Positions 36,778-47,185 of a DNA stretch of 64,000 nt are shown here, piece after piece. The notes under the pieces are model-generated. The model was given only the letters and a program-made list of their open reading frames with translations. It ran no database searches and was not told where the DNA came from. Numbering within the stretch: the first letter of the stretch is position 1; each line of letters starts with the position of its first letter. The translations under genes and the position numbers were made by a program. The stretch comes from Photorhabdus heterorhabditis. Its GTDB lineage: Bacteria; Pseudomonadota; Gammaproteobacteria; Enterobacterales; Enterobacteriaceae. The DNA lies in assembly GCF_018448905.1 (NCBI RefSeq), contig NZ_RCWA01000014.1:1-64000 (forward strand), in the 5' to 3' direction.

Positions 36778-39057
36778 ATGGACGAAAAATTAAAGCAGAG
36801 TGCATTGGATTTTCACCAGTTTCCACAACCAGGAAAAATCATGGTTACTCCAACCAAGCCTCTGACAACTCAGCGCGATTTGGCCTTAGCTTATTCACCA
36901 GGTGTTGCTGCGCCTTGTCTGGAAATTGCAGAAGATCCATTAGCGGCTTACAAATATACGGCGCGCGGCAATCTTGTTGCGGTGATTTCTAACGGTAGTG
37001 CAGTCTTAGGGTTAGGGAATATTGGTGCACTGGCAGGTAAGCCAGTGATGGAAGGAAAAGGTGTACTGTTTAAAAAGTTCTCAGGGATTGATGTATTCGA
37101 TATCGAAGTAGATGAGTCTGATCCTGATAAATTGATTGACATCATTGCGGCATTGGAGCCGACTTTTGGGGGAATTAATCTCGAAGATATCAAAGCACCG
37201 GAATGTTTTTATATTGAACAAAAACTCCGGGAAAAAATGAATATTCCAGTATTCCATGATGATCAGCATGGCACGGCAATTATTTGTACTGCTGCCGTTC
37301 TAAATGGTTTACGGATTATGAAAAAAGAGATTTCAGCCGTTCGTCTGGTTGTTTCTGGTGCCGGTGCTGCATCGATTGCTTGTATGAATTTACTGGTTGC
37401 GCTTGGGCTGAAACGCGAAAACATCGTGGTATGTGACTCTAAAGGGGTTATTTATCGTGGTCGCGATGAAAATATGGAAGGAACTAAAGCCGCCTATGCT
37501 ATTGAAGATAATGGCAGTCGTACATTAGGTGATGTTATCCCTGGTGCAGATATTTTTCTGGGATGTTCTGGTCCTGGCGTGCTGACTCAGGATATGGTGA
37601 AAACCATGGCAAAAGATCCTCTCATCATGGCGCTGGCAAACCCTGAGCCAGAAATTTTGCCACCATTGGCTAAACAAGTTCGCCCTGATGCTATTATTTG
37701 TACTGGTCGTTCGGATTATCCGAACCAGGTTAATAACGTTCTTTGTTTCCCATTTATTTTCCGTGGTGCGTTAGATGTTGGGGCAACAACTATCAACGAA
37801 GAGATGAAACTTGCCTGCGTCCACGCTATTGCTGATTTGGCACTGGCAGAACAGAGTGAAGAAGTCGCTTCTGCATATAATGATCAGGATCTGTTTTTTG
37901 GCCCGGAGTATATTATTCCCAAACCATTTGATCCGCGTCTGATTGTTAAAATTGCCCCGGCAGTGGCTAAAGCGGCTATGGATTCCGGTGTAGCAACGCG
38001 TCCGATTAAAGATTTTAGTGCATACATAGAAAAACTGAATGAGTTTGTCTACAAAACGAACTTGTTTATGAAACCTATTTTCTCTCAGGCAAAGAAAGTG
38101 AAAAAGCGCATTGTTCTGGCCGAAGGGGAAGAAGTTCGGGTGCTGCATGCGACTCAGGAGCTGATTTCTCTTGGGTTGGCTTATCCGATCTTGATTGGCC
38201 GTCCAAGTGTTATCGAAAAGCGTATCCAGAAATTAGGGCTGCATATCGAAGCGGGTAAAGATTTTGAAGTCGTCAATAATGAGAATGATCCACGCTTTAA
38301 AGAGTATTGGCAAGAATATCATAACATTATGAAACGTCGTGGTATTTCTCCTGAACAAGCACGCCGAGCCGTTATTGGTAATCCAACCCTGATTGGGGCG
38401 ATTATGGTGTTACGTGGTGAGGCTGATGGTCTGATTTGTGGTACCGTTGGCAGTTACAGTGAACACTATGATGTGATGAGAGATGTATTTGGCTTCCGAG
38501 AGGGGGTCCATACTGCGGGTGCAATGAACGCATTGATGTTGCCAAGTGGTAATACTTTTATTGCAGATACCTATGTCAATAATAATCCAACGCCTGAACA
38601 ACTGGCCGAGATTACTCTCATGGCCGCAGAGACCATTCGACGTTTTGGTATCGAACCAAAAGTTGCGTTGCTTTCTCATTCAAGCTTTGGTTCTACAGAT
38701 TGTCTTTCCGCGCAGAAAATGCGTCAGACATTGGCATTGGTCAATAAGATGTCACCTTCACTTGAAATTGATGGTGAAATGCACGGTGATGCCGCGTTGG
38801 TTGAAAGTATTCGTCGTGACGTTATGCCAGATAGTCCATTGAAAGGTGCGGCGAATCTGTTAATTATGCCGAATATGGAAGCCGCCCGTATCAGTTATAA
38901 TTTGCTACGTGTCACCAGCTCGGAGGGAGTTACCGTTGGTCCGGTTCTTATGGGAGTTTCAAAACCGGTACACATTTTGACGCCAATTGCTTCTGTACGT
39001 CGTATCGTCAATATGGTCGCTTTAGCAGCAGTTGAAGCGCAAACTCATCCATTGTAA
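36778..39057 (+). CDS. maeB: NADP-dependent malic enzyme MaeB
   Basis: MaeB decarboxylates malate to pyruvate and makes NADPH. The 759-residue protein has an N-terminal malic-enzyme domain ([38 protein letters not shown]) and a C-terminal phosphotransacetylase-like domain (from about residue 430; [19 protein letters not shown]) that is regulatory in E. coli. ATG 36778 gives exactly the E. coli length; the seven upstream in-frame codons are not conserved. Confidence 0.96.
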   Translation: MDEKLKQSALDFHQFPQPGKIMVTPTKPLTTQRDLALAYSPGVAAPCLEIAEDPLAAYKYTARGNLVAVISNGSAVLGLGNIGALAGKPVMEGKGVLFKKFSGIDVFDIEVDESDPDKLIDIIAALEPTFGGINLEDIKAPECFYIEQKLREKMNIPVFHDDQHGTAIICTAAVLNGLRIMKKEISAVRLVVSGAGAASIACMNLLVALGLKRENIVVCDSKGVIYRGRDENMEGTKAAYAIEDNGSRTLGDVIPGADIFLGCSGPGVLTQDMVKTMAKDPLIMALANPEPEILPPLAKQVRPDAIICTGRSDYPNQVNNVLCFPFIFRGALDVGATTINEEMKLACVHAIADLALAEQSEEVASAYNDQDLFFGPEYIIPKPFDPRLIVKIAPAVAKAAMDSGVATRPIKDFSAYIEKLNEFVYKTNLFMKPIFSQAKKVKKRIVLAEGEEVRVLHATQELISLGLAYPILIGRPSVIEKRIQKLGLHIEAGKDFEVVNNENDPRFKEYWQEYHNIMKRRGISPEQARRAVIGNPTLIGAIMVLRGEADGLICGTVGSYSEHYDVMRDVFGFREGVHTAGAMNALMLPSGNTFIADTYVNNNPTPEQLAEITLMAAETIRRFGIEPKVALLSHSSFGSTDCLSAQKMRQTLALVNKMSPSLEIDGEMHGDAALVESIRRDVMPDSPLKGAANLLIMPNMEAARISYNLLRVTSSEGVTVGPVLMGVSKPVHILTPIASVRRIVNMVALAAVEAQTHPL

Positions 39058-39081
39058 AGATAGATCTTAATAAGCAGATTA

Positions 39082-39118
39082 AAACAGCCGCGGTTTCCTG
39101 TAGGGAGCCGGGCTGTTT
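39082..39118 (+). terminator. Terminator of maeB
   Basis: An imperfect stem with AAACAGCC/GGCTGTTT outer arms and a GC-rich interior, about 25 bp after the stop and followed by a TTATTGT stretch. It is a likely intrinsic terminator separating maeB from the haem cluster. Confidence 0.7.
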
Positions 39119-39178
39119 ATTGTAAATAATTCTTATTATCTATATGATGCGCAAAATATTATATGGATAACGAACATT

Positions 39179-40054
39179 ATGAAATTATTCACAGCTGTAA
39201 AATCCTTTCTGATTACCTGTGGCTTACTGCTCTTATCTGGATGCATATCTGTACAACAAAAGCCAACTCTGCAAATACTTTCGCCGGAATTGACCCAGCA
39301 AGGGGTTGTTATCGATCTTAAAACCGGCAACGCGCTTACTCCTGATGAATTGATCAATCGATTGGCCTCACATCAGCGAATAGTTGTGGGTGAAAAACAT
39401 GATAATCCATATCATCATCAAATTGAGCTTTGGCTGGTTCAGCAACTTCTTCTCAAGAGAGAACATGGTTCGGTACTGTTGGAAATGATTACTCCTGACC
39501 AGCAGGAAAAAGTGAACAAAGTCAAAAACTGGTTGCAAACTAAGCCTACTGTGCGTGAAAGCCGTATAAAAGATTTGCTGGCGTGGAATGCTGGATGGCC
39601 GTGGGAATTGTATGGTGAGCTGGTCTTGGAGCTTATGTATCAGCCTTATCCGCTCTTGGCTGCAAATTTGGCTCGCAGTGAAATTAAGGCTGCTTACAGC
39701 AATCCCCCTATTTTACAGGGAAATATTTCTGTTGCTGAAAATGTGAAAGCACAGATTGCAGCGACGATTAAAGATGCCCATGGTGGTGAAATAACAGAGC
39801 AACAGTTATCTGCAATGACAACGATTCAGCAAATGCGGGATCGCAGAATGGCAGAGCAATTAATTAAAGCACCTGTTCCTGCTACATTGATTGCGGGTGG
39901 ATACCATGCAACGAAAGTGATGGGTGTTCCTCTGCATATTAAAGATTTGTCACCACGGGAGGATCTTGTTGTGCTGATTCTCGCTGAGAAAGCAAATGTA
40001 CTGGATAGTCAACATGCTGATTATATCTGGTATACACCAGTAAAAAAACTATAG
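39179..40054 (+). CDS. ChaN-family (haem-iron) lipoprotein
   Basis: A 291-residue lipoprotein: signal peptide ending LLLSGC (lipidated Cys22), then a ChaN-like domain with EKHDNPYHHQIE and a C-terminal GGYHATKVMGVP motif whose histidines resemble those implicated in cofacial haem binding in Campylobacter ChaN. Relatives often sit next to TonB-dependent haem receptors, and here tonB follows 154 bp downstream. A role in haem or iron handling at the cell envelope is inferred from family and context. Confidence 0.85.
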   Translation: MKLFTAVKSFLITCGLLLLSGCISVQQKPTLQILSPELTQQGVVIDLKTGNALTPDELINRLASHQRIVVGEKHDNPYHHQIELWLVQQLLLKREHGSVLLEMITPDQQEKVNKVKNWLQTKPTVRESRIKDLLAWNAGWPWELYGELVLELMYQPYPLLAANLARSEIKAAYSNPPILQGNISVAENVKAQIAATIKDAHGGEITEQQLSAMTTIQQMRDRRMAEQLIKAPVPATLIAGGYHATKVMGVPLHIKDLSPREDLVVLILAEKANVLDSQHADYIWYTPVKKL

Positions 40055-40162
40055 ATATTTTACATAATTAGCTGTTTTTTAGGCTGTATTTAAAGGGTTC
40101 TGGTACATGGATGTGCGCAAGTTAACGATATATGCAAAAATAATTTTCATTAACATATGGAA

Positions 40163-40190
40163 TTAATTATCATTACCAAATGATAATTAA
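40163..40190. promoter_or_regulatory. Fur box upstream of tonB
   Basis: A perfect palindrome with 12-bp arms TTAATTATCATT and AATGATAATTAA around a 4-base spacer, about 20 bp before the tonB ATG. It contains two NATWAT-type hexamers on each side, the standard Fur-binding pattern, so iron-replete cells should repress tonB and possibly the genes after it. Confidence 0.85.
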
Positions 40191-40208
40191 AATTATGCGC
40201 TGTAACTA

Positions 40209-41009
40209 ATGTTAACGTTGACACACCCTGTCTTTCAAACAAGTCATTTTAAAAAAGGACTTGTTTTTGCTCTTGCTGTTCATCTCATTTGGGCTGGATG
40301 GATTATCTACCAGTCAGAAGAAATTTCTGTTGATGAATTGATGTCACCTCCGGCGGTGATGATGGAGCTTTCATTACTGACAGAAGCGATACATCAGGTA
40401 CAAAAACAACCTATTGGTATTGAACAGCAACTTTCTGTTGCCAGCCGACAACAAGAAAGTGCGATTAATGAGATTAAAGCGCCTGAGCTTATTAAAGATG
40501 AACAAGCGCAGATTTTGGTACATAAGCTTAAAAAACAGAAAAAGAACCTCGAAGAGCTTAAAAAAACACCGCCAGTAAAGCGCCAACAGGTAGAAGAACA
40601 AGAGAGTGAAAAATCTCAAAGTAGTGCTGCTCCTGTGAGCAGTACTGCCACTTCGGTTAATCTAACTTCGCGAGTTGCTGCTTCTTATGATAGTGATTCA
40701 AATGCTATTGTTGATGCAGGCGCTGCATGGCGAGCTGAAGTTATCGGGCATTTAAACCGTTATAAACGCTATCCTGAGGATGCACAGAGAAGAAACCGCA
40801 CTGGCCGGCCTACGGTCAGGTTCACTATTGATAAACACGGATATGTTACTAACAGCGTTTTGGTTCATCGTTCAGGTACCCATTCTCTGGACAGGGAAGC
40901 GAAACAAGTTTTGGCAAGAGCGCAGCCATTGCCAGCTCCTCCCAATATTATTTTAAACGGCAATGAAATTACGATAGAACTTCCAATTGATTTTAGTTTA
41001 GTCAATTAA
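40209..41009 (+). CDS. tonB: TonB/HasB-like energy transducer
   Basis: A 266-residue TonB-family protein: a short cytoplasmic N-terminus, one membrane anchor (about residues 17-34, with the functional His in ALAVHLIWAG), a long charged Gln/Lys/Glu periplasmic linker, and a C-terminal TonB domain (about 180-266; YPEDAQRRNRTGRPTVRFTIDKHGYV, LDREAKQVLARAQPLPAPP). The linker lacks the classical Pro repeats. Linked to a haem-type receptor, it may be a dedicated HasB-like TonB rather than the general one. Confidence 0.9.
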   Translation: MLTLTHPVFQTSHFKKGLVFALAVHLIWAGWIIYQSEEISVDELMSPPAVMMELSLLTEAIHQVQKQPIGIEQQLSVASRQQESAINEIKAPELIKDEQAQILVHKLKKQKKNLEELKKTPPVKRQQVEEQESEKSQSSAAPVSSTATSVNLTSRVAASYDSDSNAIVDAGAAWRAEVIGHLNRYKRYPEDAQRRNRTGRPTVRFTIDKHGYVTNSVLVHRSGTHSLDREAKQVLARAQPLPAPPNIILNGNEITIELPIDFSLVN

Positions 41010-41040
41010 TATCTTTAATGACTTAAGGACAGTATATATT

Positions 41041-43200
41041 ATGTTAAGGCAGCAAGCGCAGTTTGCCCTGAAAACTAAAGGGCTGTTGTTAACATTTTTA
41101 TTAAGTGGCTGGTTGAGTTCAGCTGCGGCAGAGGAAGGAATTATGCCACCAAAGGCAATTAAACAACCACATCAGATGATTATTCATGGTGATACTCGTA
41201 CAGATGATTATTACTGGATGAGGGATGATAATCGTCAGGATCAAAAAATTATTGATCATTTGATAGCCGAAAATAAATATACTGAACAGATGTTGAAACC
41301 CGGTGAGCAATTGCGGGATACGTTATATGAAGAAATGATTAGTCGGATGAAACAGGATGATCAATCCGTGCCATACACTTATAACGGGTATATTTATCGT
41401 ACAATTTATGAAGCTGGAAAAGATTTTCCGATTTATCAGCGTAAACCGGTTGATAGTTCATCAGATTGGCAGATTCTGGTTGATGGTAATGAAAGAGCTA
41501 AAGGGCATGAATATTACCAACTGAGTGATTTTGCTATCACGCCTGATAATAAACATATTGCGATTGCCGAAGATACTCAGGGGCGCCGTAATTATCAGAT
41601 CTCCTTTAAAGAGATCAATGATAAACAGTGGAATAATGGCGTAATAAACAATACTTCTGGCGATATTGTCTGGGCAAATGATAACAACACACTATTTTAT
41701 GTGCGCAGGAATTCTCAAACGTTGTTGCCATACCAAGTATTTCGTCACCAATATGGTACAAATACTACTGAAGATCAGAAAATATATCAGGAAAAAGATG
41801 AGCGATTTTACTTAGAACTCTCTAAAAGTTCTTCCCGTGATTATATTATGTTGTCGATAACCAGCACTTCGACTTCGGAATATTTACTGATTGATGCAAA
41901 TAAACCACAAGCTGAACTTCAAGTATTTTCTCCCCGTCAAGAAGGTCGGGAATATGATATAGACCATTTCCGTGATTATTTTTACATCCGTTCAAATCAT
42001 GAAAATGAAACTTATGGGCTTTATCAGACTGATGCAATAAATACACCGTGGAAAACAGTTATTGCTCCACAGCAGGATAGTGATCTTGAAGATTTCGTAT
42101 TGTTCAATAACTGGTTAGTTGTACAGGAGCGAACAAAAGGATTGCCGACAATTCGTCAGATTAATTGGGAAACACAGCAAGAAAAACAGATTAAATTTGA
42201 TGATCCGAGTTATATGGCATGGATTGATTACAACCCTGAGCCAGATACTGATTTTGTACGTTATGGTTATTCGTCCATGACTACACCAAGTTCAACATTC
42301 CAGTGGAATATGAAAACAGGTGAGCGGGAATTACTTAAGCAGCAGGAAGTAAAAGGATTCGATAAACATAATTATGAGAGCCAGCGTATTTGGGTGAAAG
42401 CTCGTGATGGTGTGGAAGTTCCAGTCTCTCTGGTTTATCGTAAATCACTGTTCAAAAAAGGCCATAACCCAATATTGATATATGGATATGGGGCTTATGG
42501 TTCGAGTATGGACCCGGCATTCAGCTCATCACGATTGAGTCTGTTGGACAGAGGTTTTGTTTACGCATTGGTGCATGTGCGTGGTGGCGGTGAATTGGGC
42601 AAGCAGTGGTATCTGCAAGGTAAAGTCGAAAATAAAATGAATAGTTTTAATGACTTTATCGATGTGACCAAGGATCTGATTGCTCAGAAATATGGTGACA
42701 GTAAGCGTGTTTATGCTATGGGAGGCAGTGCTGGTGGTTTGCTGATGGGAGCAGTAATTAATCAGGCACCGGAATTATATCGTGGTGTTGTTACTCAGGT
42801 TCCATTTGTTGATGCTGTTACAACCATGCTCGATCCTTCTATTCCACTGACAGTAGGAGAATATGAAGAGTGGGGTAATCCCGAAAACAAAGATGATTAT
42901 TTCCGAATTAAATCATATAGCCCATATGATAATATAAAATCTCAGCGCTATCCCAATTTATTGGTTACGAGTGGATTACATGATTCACAGGTTCAATATT
43001 GGGAGCCAGCTAAATGGGTCGCAAAATTACGGGATATGAAGAAAGATGACACTGTTTTATTACTGGAAACCAATATGAGTGCGGGGCATGATGGTAAATC
43101 AGGCCGTTTTAATCGTTTGAAAGATACTGCATTGGATTACAGTTTTATTTTAATGTTGGATGATGCTAAGAAATACTTTCCACAATTAAGAGATAACTGA
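41041..43200 (+). CDS. ptrB: Exported oligopeptidase B (protease II, S9A)
   Basis: A 719-residue prolyl-oligopeptidase-family enzyme that cleaves peptides after Arg or Lys. The C-terminal catalytic domain has Ser563 in GGSAGG, Asp648 in GLHDSQV and His683 in AGHDGKSGR; the beta-propeller covers about residues 105-430. Unlike cytoplasmic E. coli PtrB it begins with a clear signal peptide (about residues 1-30, ending SAAAEE), so it is probably periplasmic. It lies between tonB and the haem-type receptor, which suggests digestion of imported peptides or of haemoprotein fragments. Confidence 0.9.
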   Translation: MLRQQAQFALKTKGLLLTFLLSGWLSSAAAEEGIMPPKAIKQPHQMIIHGDTRTDDYYWMRDDNRQDQKIIDHLIAENKYTEQMLKPGEQLRDTLYEEMISRMKQDDQSVPYTYNGYIYRTIYEAGKDFPIYQRKPVDSSSDWQILVDGNERAKGHEYYQLSDFAITPDNKHIAIAEDTQGRRNYQISFKEINDKQWNNGVINNTSGDIVWANDNNTLFYVRRNSQTLLPYQVFRHQYGTNTTEDQKIYQEKDERFYLELSKSSSRDYIMLSITSTSTSEYLLIDANKPQAELQVFSPRQEGREYDIDHFRDYFYIRSNHENETYGLYQTDAINTPWKTVIAPQQDSDLEDFVLFNNWLVVQERTKGLPTIRQINWETQQEKQIKFDDPSYMAWIDYNPEPDTDFVRYGYSSMTTPSSTFQWNMKTGERELLKQQEVKGFDKHNYESQRIWVKARDGVEVPVSLVYRKSLFKKGHNPILIYGYGAYGSSMDPAFSSSRLSLLDRGFVYALVHVRGGGELGKQWYLQGKVENKMNSFNDFIDVTKDLIAQKYGDSKRVYAMGGSAGGLLMGAVINQAPELYRGVVTQVPFVDAVTTMLDPSIPLTVGEYEEWGNPENKDDYFRIKSYSPYDNIKSQRYPNLLVTSGLHDSQVQYWEPAKWVAKLRDMKKDDTVLLLETNMSAGHDGKSGRFNRLKDTALDYSFILMLDDAKKYFPQLRDN

Positions 43201-43231
43201 AAGAAATTATAAATATAAGTTTGTTATTTAA

Positions 43232-43257
43232 AGCACTGATAATTATTTATCAGTGCT
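43232..43257 (+). terminator. Terminator/attenuator after ptrB
   Basis: An 11-bp perfect stem AGCACTGATAA/TTATCAGTGCT followed by a T-rich run. It is a good intrinsic terminator between ptrB and the receptor gene, so the receptor may have its own promoter or depend on read-through. Confidence 0.8.
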
Positions 43258-43331
43258 GAATCTTTTTATTCTTTTTTTGAAGACTGACATGTGAGCAAAT
43301 AATTTATTTTTATGAATTTGGGATGATTGAA

Positions 43332-45611
43332 ATGAGAATAATGACACAAATAGCAGGAGCCAGTGTTGTGTTGATTGGGCTTCAAGGGCTTGCTTATGGT
43401 GAAGAAAAACAAGAGAAGAAATCAGATAAGGTAATGAAATTCAGCAGTCTTAAGGTTTCAGGTTCGCAGGATAATGCCGAAGTGCGGGCAATGGAAAGGC
43501 CCGGTTCTTATAGTTCTAAAGGCGAAGATACTAAACTTCAGTCAATAGATAATATATTGCGCAGTATGCCAGGAACCTATACGCAAATAGATCCGGGACA
43601 GGGGACGGTGAGTGTAAATATCCGTGGATTAAGTGGCTTTGGCCGGGTTAATATGATGGTTGATGGTGTTAGCCAGAGCTTTTATGGTACATCTCCGACG
43701 AATCCAATTCATGGTTTGACTTATAACCAATTCGGGGCACTAATTGATCCTAATTTTATCGTGGGCGTTGATGTTAACCGTGGTCAATCTGATGGTTCAA
43801 ATAGCGTTAATGCCTTGGTAGGTAGTGCTAATTTCCGCACAATTGGCATAGATGATGTAATATTTGCTGGGAATTCGCTAGGAGTACGCACAAAAGCAAC
43901 TTATGGCGATAATGGCATTGGTCATAATGGCATGATAGCGGTTGCGGGTAAAATACCGGCTTTTAGTTCTGAGGGTTCAATAGGTGCTATGTTGGCTGGC
44001 AGCGGACATTCAATTGATGCGCATTATAAGAATGGCGACGGTGTATTAAGTGATGAGTTTGCTACCAATAAATCATTTAAGCAAAAACCCAATTCGCAGT
44101 TAATGAAAATAAATATTAAACCAAACGAATTTCATGATATGGAACTCAGTGGGCGCAATTATCATAATAAATTTACCCGCCGTCATATTGACAGTCGGGA
44201 TGTTTATCTAAAATACAATTACACACCATTTAGTGAATGGGTTGATATGAAATTATTGGCCAGCACCAGTGAGAGTAGTCAACGTTATGAAGGTGATTCA
44301 CTTTTTGATTTGATAAATAGCAGAGCCAAAAACAAGTCAGATGCAATAGATATTAGTAACATTAGTCGATTCGACTATGGCAATACAAATTTTGAGCTAA
44401 CATTTGGCAGTAAATTGATGAAAACCGAATATAGCAAAATAACAGATAGTACTTATTCTGGTAAAGGTCAAAATGAGGAAGAAAAGAAAAAATATGATAA
44501 AACGGATAGGGAAGCAAAAGAAAATAATGTCTTTGCACCAAGTGGTAAACAAGATATTGCCAGTATTTATGGTGGGCTGAAAATAAATCGTGGGATTTAT
44601 CAGGCCAATATTACCTTTAATTATATGGACTACAATGTTAAAGGCCATAAACCGGCTTGTGATCTGCGGATTCCTTGTTTCCCTCAGTGGGCAACCGAAT
44701 TGAATTTGAAAGAACATGGATTTAATCCTGGCATTTTACTATCAGCAGAAATTATTCCTGAATTTCAGCCATTCGTCAGTTATGCTCGCTCAATGAGAGC
44801 ACCAAACATTCAGGAAACTTTCTATAGTAATGAAGGTGGTGGTTCCATGAATCCATTTTTGAAGGGAGAAACATCAGATACTTATGAAATTGGTTTTAAT
44901 AGTTTTCGCCCAGATTTGATTGTTAAGGGAGATATTTTCCGCTTGAAAGCCGCCTGGTATCACTCTAAAGTAAAAAATTATATTCTCAGTGATATCTGGA
45001 TTATTTGTGGCAACAGGAAAACATGTAAATACGATAGTTCATTGGACAACTACGATACAGTCGATCCTAACATCAAAATGTATATCTATCACAATAGCTT
45101 GACGCCGGTGACAATACGTGGGTATGAAGTTGCTGCTGATTATGATGCGGGGGTGTTTTATAGCAAATTGGCTTATAGCTGGCAAAAAACGCGCCAGCCA
45201 ACTTCGGCAGCTACAGCGCATTTTGGTGCTGATCCCGTGTCACAATTACCTGATAGTTTTATGACTCTGGATACAGGTGTTCGTTTATTTGATGAAAAAT
45301 TCCGTATTGGTGCGATTGTTAAATACACTGGCGATTCTCATAGACTGGACCCAGATCAATATAATGTGGATAGTGATGGGCGGGTTGTACTACAAAAAGA
45401 GCCTAAAATCCCGACGATAGTTGATCTTTATAGTGATTATCAGATAAATAAAAACGTATTGTTGAAATTTTCAGTACAGAACCTGGCAAACAAAAACTAT
45501 TCTGAAGCACTTAATCGTGTAAATTCTTCTCCATTAATGACCGAACAAACTTCAGCTATGCAAACCGCCAGAGGGCGTACCTATATTGCAGGTGCAGAAA
45601 TTCGTTTCTGA
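43332..45611 (+). CDS. TonB-dependent haem/haemoprotein receptor
   Basis: About 759 residues: signal peptide (ending LAYG), a TonB-box-like stretch before a plug domain (SIDNILRSMPGTY ... NIRGLSGFGRVNMMVDGV), and an outer-membrane beta barrel ending in RTYIAGAEIRF with the terminal Phe. The barrel has SMRAPNIQETFYS, a FRAP-like motif, and MNPFLKGETSDTYEIG, an NPNL-like motif, both typical of haem receptors such as HasR/HemR. The start at 43332 has GGGA eight bases upstream. Context (tonB, ChaN-like) supports haem uptake; the exact ligand is inferred. Confidence 0.87.
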   Translation: MRIMTQIAGASVVLIGLQGLAYGEEKQEKKSDKVMKFSSLKVSGSQDNAEVRAMERPGSYSSKGEDTKLQSIDNILRSMPGTYTQIDPGQGTVSVNIRGLSGFGRVNMMVDGVSQSFYGTSPTNPIHGLTYNQFGALIDPNFIVGVDVNRGQSDGSNSVNALVGSANFRTIGIDDVIFAGNSLGVRTKATYGDNGIGHNGMIAVAGKIPAFSSEGSIGAMLAGSGHSIDAHYKNGDGVLSDEFATNKSFKQKPNSQLMKINIKPNEFHDMELSGRNYHNKFTRRHIDSRDVYLKYNYTPFSEWVDMKLLASTSESSQRYEGDSLFDLINSRAKNKSDAIDISNISRFDYGNTNFELTFGSKLMKTEYSKITDSTYSGKGQNEEEKKKYDKTDREAKENNVFAPSGKQDIASIYGGLKINRGIYQANITFNYMDYNVKGHKPACDLRIPCFPQWATELNLKEHGFNPGILLSAEIIPEFQPFVSYARSMRAPNIQETFYSNEGGGSMNPFLKGETSDTYEIGFNSFRPDLIVKGDIFRLKAAWYHSKVKNYILSDIWIICGNRKTCKYDSSLDNYDTVDPNIKMYIYHNSLTPVTIRGYEVAADYDAGVFYSKLAYSWQKTRQPTSAATAHFGADPVSQLPDSFMTLDTGVRLFDEKFRIGAIVKYTGDSHRLDPDQYNVDSDGRVVLQKEPKIPTIVDLYSDYQINKNVLLKFSVQNLANKNYSEALNRVNSSPLMTEQTSAMQTARGRTYIAGAEIRF

Positions 45612-45621
45612 TGTAAGAAAA

Positions 45622-45641
45622 AGTGGCAAGGGAATGCCATT
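45622..45641. terminator. Hairpin between receptor gene and xseA
   Basis: Arms AGTGGCA and TGCCATT around a short loop, with a T run on the minus strand after the xseA end. It probably terminates xseA and may act for the receptor gene as well. Confidence 0.6.
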
Positions 45642-47034
45642 ATTCCTGATTTGCTCGCCGTTTCTGGCGTTTTTTCTTCACTTTAATAACTTCACTTTCA
45701 ATCCAACCATCTTGTAAACGGGTTTTCAGAGCATCACCAACACGTACTTGTTTGGTTTGTTTCAGTAATTTTCCATCAGATGTTTCACTGATATTGTAAC
45801 CACGAGCCAGAGTTGCTAGTGGGCTGACGGCTTCCATTCGTGAACAGGAAACGGCAAATTTTTCTCTGGAACGGCTGAGTTGTCGTTCAATCGCTTGTTT
45901 TAGCCGGAAATCCTGTTGTTGGATTTGTTGGCTATACTGGTGGATCTGCTGACTAGGCTCTGAATGCCAGAGGCGTTGCTGCAATTTCTCATAAGCCAGA
46001 TTGCTTTGTCGTAGATGCTGTTGCAAGCTGTCAGTGAGTCGTTGGCGTAAACTGACCAGTATGTTTTGCTGACGAGCCAGTCGTAAATGGGGATGTTGCT
46101 GCTGTAAACGATGAGATAACAAACTAAAAACATGTTGTTTCTGGGCAAAGAAATAATCCATTGCCATTTCCAGCCGTTGTTGTTGTGATTGAATTTGACG
46201 TAATAATTCAAGCTGATTACGGCTGACTAACTCAGCTGCTGCTGATGGTGTAGGAGCGCGTAAATCTGCCACAAAATCAGCAATGGTGATATCCGTTTCA
46301 TGACCTACAGCACTGACTATCGGAATATCACTGTGAAAAATCGCTCTGGCAACATGTTCATCGTTGAAACTCCATAAATCTTCTAGCGAGCCGCCACCAC
46401 GTCCAACAATCAATACATCACATTCTTGCCTTTCGTTAGCTAATTCAATAGCCCTGATAATCTGTAACGGTGCTTCTGTACCCTGGACGGCTGTTGGATA
46501 AATGATGATGGGTAATGATGGATCACGACGCTTTAAAATATTCAAAATATCATGCAGAGCAGCACCATTGGTTGAAGTAATCACACCAAGCTGTTGAGCA
46601 GGAGATGGCAAGGGTTTTTTATAGCTTTGGTCAAATAATCCTTCAGCACTGAGTTTTTGTTTCAATAATTCAAACTGTTGTTGTAACAGGCCATCACCGG
46701 CGGGTTGCATACTTTCAACAATGAGCTGATAGTCTCCTCTTGGTTCATAAAGTGTAATTGCAGCGCGCACTAATACCTGCTGACCATTTTGTGGTCTGAA
46801 TGTCACACGTTGGTTGCTATTGCGAAACATAGCTGCTCGCACTTGGGCACGTTCGTCTTTCAGTGTGAAATACCAGTGACCAGAAGAAGGTTGAGAAAAG
46901 TTAGATATTTCAGCGCTTAGCCAAATTCTGCCCATTTCCATTTCGAGCAGTTGTCGAATCGTCTGATTGAGGCGACTGACAGAAAAAATTTCAGTATTAA
47001 AAGGTAGTGACATATGAGAAAGATCAAATTTCAA
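45640..47034 (-). CDS. xseA: Exodeoxyribonuclease VII large subunit XseA
   Basis: XseA is the catalytic subunit of ExoVII, which degrades single-stranded DNA to oligonucleotides. The 464-residue protein has the N-terminal OB-fold ([19 protein letters not shown]), the catalytic core with [16 protein letters not shown] and [21 protein letters not shown], and a long Gln-rich coiled coil (about 260-400) that binds XseB. A Met at residue 8 (47013) is an alternative start closer to E. coli. It is divergent from guaB, as in E. coli. Confidence 0.94.
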   Translation of the reverse strand: MKFDLSHMSLPFNTEIFSVSRLNQTIRQLLEMEMGRIWLSAEISNFSQPSSGHWYFTLKDERAQVRAAMFRNSNQRVTFRPQNGQQVLVRAAITLYEPRGDYQLIVESMQPAGDGLLQQQFELLKQKLSAEGLFDQSYKKPLPSPAQQLGVITSTNGAALHDILNILKRRDPSLPIIIYPTAVQGTEAPLQIIRAIELANERQECDVLIVGRGGGSLEDLWSFNDEHVARAIFHSDIPIVSAVGHETDITIADFVADLRAPTPSAAAELVSRNQLELLRQIQSQQQRLEMAMDYFFAQKQHVFSLLSHRLQQQHPHLRLARQQNILVSLRQRLTDSLQQHLRQSNLAYEKLQQRLWHSEPSQQIHQYSQQIQQQDFRLKQAIERQLSRSREKFAVSCSRMEAVSPLATLARGYNISETSDGKLLKQTKQVRVGDALKTRLQDGWIESEVIKVKKKRQKRRANQE

Positions 47035-47185
47035 AACAAGAACTTAATATACTGATACTAACCTTCATGATGAAGTAAGCAAGAAATTTTTTAATAAAAT
47101 GCTGGAGGCAACCGATTACGTTCTGTATAATGCCGCGGCAATATTTTATTCCTTAAATTTTCAGCAGCTTGGTGAGATATTGCTT

